From Sandarakinorhabdus cyanobacteriorum (GTDB lineage Bacteria > Pseudomonadota > Alphaproteobacteria > Sphingomonadales > Sphingomonadaceae), in the NCBI RefSeq assembly GCF_002251755.1, contig NZ_NOXT01000088.1, positions 1 to 46,475 of the forward strand: a stretch of DNA of 46,475 nt. Direction: 5' to 3'. Under the pieces are notes generated by a model. That model worked only from the letters and a program-made list of their open reading frames with translations. It was not told the origin of the DNA and did not search any database. The translations under genes were made by a program, and so were the position numbers. Below, piece by piece: positions 41,101 to 46,475 of this stretch. Each line of letters starts with the position of its first letter. The first letter of the stretch is position 1.

Positions 41101-42248
41101 ACATCACCGCCATGCAGCGCCGCAAACTGGCGCTGATCGCTGTCATAGCCGTGCTCGGCGCTCTGCTGGCCTATGTGGCGCTGCGTTCCGGCCCATTGGC
41201 GCCGATTGCGGTCACGACGGCAAAGGTGGAGAGCCAGTCGCTGCGCCCGGCGTTGTTCGGGGTTGGCACGATCGATGCCGAACGCACCTACCGCGTCGGG
41301 CCGACGTTTGCGGGCCGGGTCAGGAGCCTGACCGTCAATGTCGGTGACCGTGTGGTGGCAGGCCAGACTATTGGTGAGATGGATCCGGTCGATCTGGATG
41401 ACCGGATGGCCGCGCAAGCATCGGCCATGCAGGGTGCCGAGGCGGCTGTTCGCGAGGCCACCGCCCGGCAAGCCTATGCCGCAAGCGAGGCAGGCCGCTA
41501 TGAAAGCCTGCTGGCCGCACGTGCCACCAGCGAAGAGGTGCTGGCCGCCAAACGGCAGGAACTGGTGGCGGCCAAGGCTGCGGCCGCGAACGCCCGGTCC
41601 AATCTGGAGCGGATGCGCGCAGACCTTTCCGGGCTGCAATCGCAACGCGGCAACCTGCGCCTCATTGCGCCGGCATCGGGAATTGTCACGCTGCGAGAGG
41701 TAGAGCCGGGCACGGTTGTGGCCGGTGGGCAGACCGTCATCGAAATCATTGATCCGGCGAGCCTGTGGGTCGATGTCCGGATCGATCAGGTGAGTTCGGG
41801 CGGGCTGCGGGCTGGATTGCCGGCGCGAGTGCAATTGCGATCGGGCGATGGGAAGGTTCTGCATGGCCGGGTGCTACGCATCGAGCCCAGAGCCGATCCG
41901 ATCACGGAGGAAACCCTGATCAAGGTGGTGTTCGACACGCTTCCCACGCCGCTCCCCCCGCTTGGCGAATTTGCCGAAGTCACGCTTGACCTTGCCCCGA
42001 TTGCCAAGGGTCCGGTTGTGCCGAATGCCGCAATCCGGCGGATGGGTGACCGCATCGGCGTATGGAAACTTGACGACGGGGACCCTGTGTTTGTGCCGGT
42101 CGAACTCGGCAAGGCCGATCTGGGCGGGCGCGTTCAGGTGCTCAAAGGGCTGGACGATGGCGATACGATCATCGTCTACAGCGAGCAGGAGCTCGGCCCA
42201 AACAGCAATATCAGCGTTGTTGATCGCATTCCCGGGGTCACGCCGTGA
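41097..42248 (+). CDS. HlyD/MFP periplasmic adaptor
   Basis: 383 aa. N-terminal membrane anchor at about 10-30 (KLALIAVIAVLGALLAYVAL), then a lipoyl/barrel-sandwich domain (VGPTFAGRVRSLTVNVGDRV), a coiled-coil hairpin (residues about 100-185) and a beta-barrel with 'LIAPASGIVTLREVEPGTVV'. This is the adaptor of a tripartite exporter linking an inner membrane pump to an outer membrane channel. Overlaps the TetR stop and is followed by the permease with a four-base overlap. Confidence 0.88.
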   Translation: MNITAMQRRKLALIAVIAVLGALLAYVALRSGPLAPIAVTTAKVESQSLRPALFGVGTIDAERTYRVGPTFAGRVRSLTVNVGDRVVAGQTIGEMDPVDLDDRMAAQASAMQGAEAAVREATARQAYAASEAGRYESLLAARATSEEVLAAKRQELVAAKAAAANARSNLERMRADLSGLQSQRGNLRLIAPASGIVTLREVEPGTVVAGGQTVIEIIDPASLWVDVRIDQVSSGGLRAGLPARVQLRSGDGKVLHGRVLRIEPRADPITEETLIKVVFDTLPTPLPPLGEFAEVTLDLAPIAKGPVVPNAAIRRMGDRIGVWKLDDGDPVFVPVELGKADLGGRVQVLKGLDDGDTIIVYSEQELGPNSNISVVDRIPGVTP

Positions 42249-43450
42249 TCAGCCTTGCCGGGCGGGACATCCTCCACAGCTGGGGGAAGTTCGTGTTTAC
42301 CGGCGTTGGCCTCGGCCTGCTGATCGGGGTAACGCTGGTGATGGCCGGGGTGTATCGCGGCATGGTCGATGACGGGAAGGCACTGCTGGATAACAGCGGT
42401 GCTGATCTGTGGGTGGTGCAGCGCGACACGCTTGGTCCCTACGCGGAATCCTCCAGCATCAGTGATGATCTCTACCGCACCGTGCTGGCCATGCCGGGTG
42501 TCGCCGAGGCTGCCAATGTCACCTATCTGACGATGCAGGTCCGCCAAGGCGAGACCGACGTCAGGGCGATGGTGGTGGGCATCATGCCCGGCGCGGCATG
42601 GGGATCGCCGGGCTGGCCATCCTATCTGGTCGAAGGTCGCCAGATCACGCGGGGCCATTACGAGGCCGTCGCCGATATTGCCTCGGGCTTTGGGCTGGGG
42701 GATGAGATCACCATTCGCCGCAACCGGTATCAGGTGGTCGGGCTGACGCGCCGCATGGTGTCGTCCAGCGGCGACCCGATGGTGTTCATTCCGCTGAAGG
42801 ATGCACAGGAGGCCCAGTTCCTGAAGGACAATGAAGCCATCTGGCAGAACCGTAGGCGAACTGCGGCCAACCCGGCGTTCAATCGTCCCGGACAGCCAGA
42901 TATCCTCGATGCGGTGGATGCCTCCCAGGCCAGCAGCACGTCGGTCAACGCCATTCTGGTGCGGCTTGCGCCCGGCGGCGATGCCGAAGCTGTGGCCCAG
43001 GCGATCCGCCGCTGGAAAAGATTGACTGTCCACACCCGCGCCGAAATGGAAGACATCCTGATCGGCAAGCTGATCGCCACCTCATCACGGCAGATCGGGA
43101 TGTTTCTGGCCATCCTGTCGATCGTCAGCGCAGCGATAGTCGCCTTCATCATCTACTCGCTGACGATGGACAAGATCCGCGAGATCGCGGTGCTCAAGCT
43201 GATCGGCACGCGCAACCGCACGATCGCGGGGATGATCCTCCAGCAGGCCCTTGCGCTTGGGACAATCGGCTTTGCGGTGGGCAAGATCACCGCCACTTTC
43301 GCCGCGCCATACTTCCCCAAATATGTGCTGCTGTTGCCGATGGATGCCATCGCCGGTTTCATCGCGGTGATGATCATCTGCGCGCTCGCCAGCCTGATTG
43401 CGATCAGGATGGCGTTGAAGGTCGATCCGGCCGAAGCGATCGGAGGCTGA
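42245..43450 (+). CDS. FtsX/MacB-like ABC transporter permease
   Basis: 401 aa from a GTG overlapping the adaptor stop. One N-terminal transmembrane helix (about 14-34), a large periplasmic domain (about 35-275), and three C-terminal helices (about 280-304, 322-345, 362-387), the MacB/DevC topology. The periplasmic core contains 'SGADLWVVQRDTLGPYAE', like DevC. It pairs with the ATPase encoded next. It uses ATP binding to drive a mechanical export cycle rather than a channel. Confidence 0.85.
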   Translation: MISLAGRDILHSWGKFVFTGVGLGLLIGVTLVMAGVYRGMVDDGKALLDNSGADLWVVQRDTLGPYAESSSISDDLYRTVLAMPGVAEAANVTYLTMQVRQGETDVRAMVVGIMPGAAWGSPGWPSYLVEGRQITRGHYEAVADIASGFGLGDEITIRRNRYQVVGLTRRMVSSSGDPMVFIPLKDAQEAQFLKDNEAIWQNRRRTAANPAFNRPGQPDILDAVDASQASSTSVNAILVRLAPGGDAEAVAQAIRRWKRLTVHTRAEMEDILIGKLIATSSRQIGMFLAILSIVSAAIVAFIIYSLTMDKIREIAVLKLIGTRNRTIAGMILQQALALGTIGFAVGKITATFAAPYFPKYVLLLPMDAIAGFIAVMIICALASLIAIRMALKVDPAEAIGG

Positions 43451-43451
43451 G

Positions 43452-44162
43452 ATGACAGCGCTTGGCATTCGCATCGAAGGACTGAGAAAACGCTACGGCG
43501 AAGGCGACACCGCTGTCGATGCCTTGAAGCATGTCGATATGGAGGTTGCGCCGGGAGAAGTGGTTGGTCTGATCGGCCCTTCGGGATCGGGCAAGAGCAC
43601 GCTGCTCAAATGCCTTGGCGCGGTGATCGATCCGACCGCAGGCCGCATGACGCTGGGCGGCGAGGTGATTTACGATGATGGCTGGAAGGTTTCCGACCTG
43701 AGGGCGCTGCGCCGCGACAAGATCGGCTTCGTGTTTCAGGCACCCTATCTGATCCCGTTTCTCGATGTGGTGGACAATGTCGCGCTGCTGCCGATGCTGG
43801 CCGGGCTGCCCAATGCCGAAGCCCGCGCGCGCGCATTGGAATTGCTGACCGCGCTGGATGTGCACCACCGGGCAGCGGCCATGCCGTCGCAATTGTCGGG
43901 CGGGGAACAGCAACGCGTCGCCATCGCGCGCGGTCTGATCAATCGCCCGCCGGTGATCCTGGCTGACGAGCCGACGGCGCCGCTGGACTCCGAACGCGCC
44001 ATGGCGGTGATGCGGATCCTGAATGAGATGGCCGAAAAATATCAGACCGCCATCATCATCGTCACCCATGACGAAAAGATCATTCCGACCTTCAAGCGAA
44101 TTTATCATATCCGGGACGGCATCACGTCCGAAGAAGCGGGTGAAGGACGGCCCATCTCATGA
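43452..44162 (+). CDS. MacB/LolD-type ABC transporter ATPase
   Basis: 236 aa. Walker [10 protein letters not shown] (42-50), Q-loop VFQAPYL, signature LSGGEQQRV (148-156) and Walker B ILADEPT (169-175) with 'APLDS' where ALDS is usual. This is the energy unit for the permease above. The start lies two bases after the permease stop. Confidence 0.9.
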   Translation: MTALGIRIEGLRKRYGEGDTAVDALKHVDMEVAPGEVVGLIGPSGSGKSTLLKCLGAVIDPTAGRMTLGGEVIYDDGWKVSDLRALRRDKIGFVFQAPYLIPFLDVVDNVALLPMLAGLPNAEARARALELLTALDVHHRAAAMPSQLSGGEQQRVAIARGLINRPPVILADEPTAPLDSERAMAVMRILNEMAEKYQTAIIIVTHDEKIIPTFKRIYHIRDGITSEEAGEGRPIS

Positions 44163-45667
44163 CCCTTGGCAAAAACCACACGCCGCTGCCGCAATCAGGA
44201 AAGCCGGTCTTGGCCACCCGCCATGCCGCCAGCCTTGCCTTGATGGTTGTGCTGGCCGGATGCGCTGCGGGGCCGGATTTCGAACGGCCCGCGCCGCCGG
44301 TGTCCGAAACCTATTCGTCCCATGCCGACAACGCGCTCGTCACGCCGGCTCCTTCCGCAGTGGACAGCGCCCAGCGGGTTGTGCCGGGAATGCCGGTGGC
44401 AGCGGAATGGTGGCGCACCTTCGGATCGCCGCGGCTCGATGCGTTGATTGCCGATGGCTTGCAGCACAGTCCCACACTGGCCGCCGCGCAAGCCACGCTG
44501 CGGCAGGCGCAGGAGCTGCAGCAAGCCCGCGCTGGATCGACGCAGTTGCCGCAGGCCGAAATCGGTGCATCGGCGCAGCGTCAGCGGTTCAATCCGGGAG
44601 CCTTGGGGCAGGATCAGGACCCCCGCGAATTCAGCCTTTACAACGCCGGCGTCACGGTCAGCTACAATCTCGACCCGGCCGGCAGCAATCGCCGTGCGAT
44701 CGAGGCGCTGTCAGCGCGCGCCGACACGCAGGGGTTTGAATTGCAGGCCGCCCGGCTGACGCTGGCGGGCAACATTGCGACCGCTGCTTTTGCGCGAGCG
44801 CAGATCGCCGCGCAGATCGAAAGCACCACGGCGCTGCTCGCCAACATCGAAGAACAACGCGATATTGCCCGCGCTCGGCTGCGGCTGGGCAATGCCGCCG
44901 CCGATGAAGTGCTGGCGCTGGACACACAGACTGAGCAGCTCCGGGCCGGGCTTCCCGTGCTCAGGCAGCAACTGGCGGAAACCGAACATCTGCTGGCCAC
45001 GCTGGCGGGCCGGGCACCCGGCCAGGGCGGTGTCCCCGATTTCGCGCTGAGCGAGTTCACCTTGCCGCAGGATTTGCCGCTGGTTGTGCCTTCGCAGCTT
45101 GTTCGCCAACGGCCCGACATTCTGGCGGCCGAAGCCATGGTCCATGCCGCCAACGCGGATTACGGCGTGGCCGTGGCGCAGATGTATCCGCAACTGAACC
45201 TCAGCGCGACGCTGGGCACGCAGGCGCTGACGGGCGACGCGCTGTTCGGCGGCCAGTCGATTGTCTGGAATATCATCGGGCAGTTGACCCAGCCGCTCTT
45301 CAACTCCGGCCTTCCTCATGAAAAACGGGCGGCGCTTGCCGGGTTCGATGCTGCCACGGCCCATTACAAGGAGGCGGTGCTGGAGGCCTTGCGCGACGTG
45401 GCCAATGTGCTGGTGGCGGTGGACACCGACGCCCACGCTCTCGCCGCGCAGTCCAGCGCCGCTGCTGCTGCTCAAGGATCGCTGAAGACGATGCAGCGAC
45501 GCTACCAGCTTGGCGCGGCAAGCCATGTCGAGGTTCTGATCGCCGCCCAGCAGGCAGAGCGGGCACAGCTGGCGGTGATCGCGGCCCGGGCCGACCGTCT
45601 GGCAAACAGCGCCGCCTTCTATGTTGCGATGGGGGGCGGGCCAGTTCCAGCTGAGGTCACGGAGTAG
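44159..45667 (+). CDS. NodT-type outer membrane efflux lipoprotein
   Basis: 502 aa. The lipobox LAGC (Cys35) follows a hydrophobic signal sequence, then 'AAEWWRTFGSPRLDALIADGL' type start and two OEP repeats including 'ARLRLGNAAADEVLALDTQTEQLRAGLPVLRQQLAETEHLLATLAG' and a second half with 'QLVRQRPDILAAEAMVHAANADYGVAVAQMYPQLNLSATLG' (in parts). This is a TolC-like outer membrane channel of the NodT family. It completes the tripartite exporter. Overlaps the ATPase stop by four bases. Confidence 0.9.
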   Translation: MTLGKNHTPLPQSGKPVLATRHAASLALMVVLAGCAAGPDFERPAPPVSETYSSHADNALVTPAPSAVDSAQRVVPGMPVAAEWWRTFGSPRLDALIADGLQHSPTLAAAQATLRQAQELQQARAGSTQLPQAEIGASAQRQRFNPGALGQDQDPREFSLYNAGVTVSYNLDPAGSNRRAIEALSARADTQGFELQAARLTLAGNIATAAFARAQIAAQIESTTALLANIEEQRDIARARLRLGNAAADEVLALDTQTEQLRAGLPVLRQQLAETEHLLATLAGRAPGQGGVPDFALSEFTLPQDLPLVVPSQLVRQRPDILAAEAMVHAANADYGVAVAQMYPQLNLSATLGTQALTGDALFGGQSIVWNIIGQLTQPLFNSGLPHEKRAALAGFDAATAHYKEAVLEALRDVANVLVAVDTDAHALAAQSSAAAAAQGSLKTMQRRYQLGAASHVEVLIAAQQAERAQLAVIAARADRLANSAAFYVAMGGGPVPAEVTE

Positions 45668-46475
45668 CCTTTGATCTTTGCCTAATGCCGCCAGTAAATG
45701 GAACTATGCCTCCCGGCGCCCAGCAGATCATCCCCGTGTGGCGAGCGGTTCGGGAACATTGACCGAAAGCCTCGTCGATCCGAGCACCTATTTCCCTCGC
45801 CGTCACGCCGGAAACTCGCGCGACCCTGAAAACTCGCCGTTCAGCAAATCACCAAGTTGCAGGCGCGAAGCGCCCTGCGGCAGCTTCCTTAGAGTCGGCT
45901 TGCAGCTTTAGCTCGGCCGTGGTCAAGAACCCGTTATTTGGCAACCAGCCCAGTTGTTGGCGGGATGCCGGCAGCATTGGCCAAGCGCTCGTCGTCGGAT
46001 ATTGGCGAAACCCGCCGTTCGGCACCTCGCCGTCGGACGGCAGGAAAGTCTAAAATTCAGCCATCCAGGTTGACTGGTAACCTTGTCCGCTTTCTGGCGA
46101 TCGACATGCTACCCACCAACCGACGTAGTTGCTCAAAACGGACATCTGAATTCCTCCGACGACCCTGCGCGGGGCGATCCCACACTCAGTCTAAGCGAGA
46201 TGTCGATTTCATCGTCGAGCTTAGAGACCGGTCTCGATCTTATAAGCTCGAAACATAGGCACACCCTACGCGACAGGTCGCCATGATATTGCAATGAAAT
46301 TAAACAAGAAAATGTCGGAACGTGCGCATGGCAGCTTCTCAATCAAATCCGACTGACCAATCGGATCAGATAAGTTGATCGTTATGCCGCTGGAAAAGCG
46401 ATACATTTTTCAGACTTCAATCATGCGAATCTGATTAGCCCGCCTTATTCATGAGCCTTCCTGTCAGGGCGTTGC
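45668..46475. other. Intergenic region, no supported gene
   Basis: Over 808 bases I see only short open frames with poor coding character. A possible terminator for the efflux operon was not found. Nested inverted repeats occur at 46215-46251 and a 6-bp pair ATCCGA/TCGGAT at 46347-46366. The last part may be the upstream region of a gene beyond the window. Confidence 0.45.
46215..46251. repeat. Nested inverted repeats
   Basis: TCGAGCTTA (46215-46223) and TAAGCTCGA (46243-46251) flank GAGACCGGTCTC (46224-46235), itself a perfect 12-bp palindrome. Both are exact matches. A protein-binding or recombination site is possible. Confidence 0.5.

Noticed and set aside
45678..46342. Several short frames after the efflux operon
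   Set aside because: No family patterns, no binding sites, mutual overlaps; treated as intergenic.
1..46475. CRISPR arrays or long direct repeats
   Set aside because: No evenly spaced repeat series was seen by eye on either strand.

Overview
The window reads as a GC-rich alphaproteobacterial chromosome or plasmid segment, most likely from a sphingomonad. Supports are a GTTC-N7-GTTC SOS box, an IS6100 end at the left edge (an element common in sphingomonads), and a protein repertoire typical of Sphingomonadales. About 85% of it is a tailed-phage (siphovirus, HK97-like head) prophage whose structural, replication and lysis genes all point left.

Layout, left to right. 1-41 is the end of an IS6100 copy whose transposase lies outside the window. 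168-27255 (minus strand) is mostly the late operon read right to left: HNH nuclease, two small genes, a ParB-methyltransferase fusion, terminase small and large subunits, portal, prohead protease, capsid, connectors, tail tube, a G/GT tail chaperone pair with a -1 frameshift site, a 1375-residue tape measure, a short unusual tail-tip set, endolysin and holin-like proteins, tail fibres with a self-cleaving S74 chaperone, a beta-propeller protein, and a sulfotransferase-like gene at the far end. A complete tRNA-Ile2(CAT) lies in this region on the opposite strand. 25867-36594 (minus) is the early operon: winged-helix protein, Com-like zinc finger, sigma-like protein, Sak4-type ATPase, DUF669, Cas4-like Fe-S nuclease, SF2 helicase, DUF6511, primase-polymerase, RuvC-like resolvase and small genes. 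A candidate late promoter and terminator-like leader hairpin lie between the early and late units.

36961-39279 (plus) is a compact large-serine-recombinase cassette: 57-aa protein, DUF2924, recombinase and DNA-binding-like protein. It is divergent from the early operon and probably acts as the integration module. A pRiA4b ORF-3 family gene follows.

40063-45667 is host or accessory DNA: an SOS box and a truncated umuD, then a TetR-controlled four-gene tripartite ABC efflux operon (TetR, HlyD-type adaptor, FtsX-like permease, ATPase, NodT-type outer membrane factor) with a readable promoter and palindromic operator. 45668-46475 has no gene I can support.

No lysogeny repressor and no CRISPR array were recognised. 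The left prophage border appears to be cut or masked by IS6100, so attL cannot be defined here. The most notable observations are the recoding site, the opposite-strand tRNA-Ile2, the reduced tail-tip module, the putative cos region, and the architecture of the control regions.
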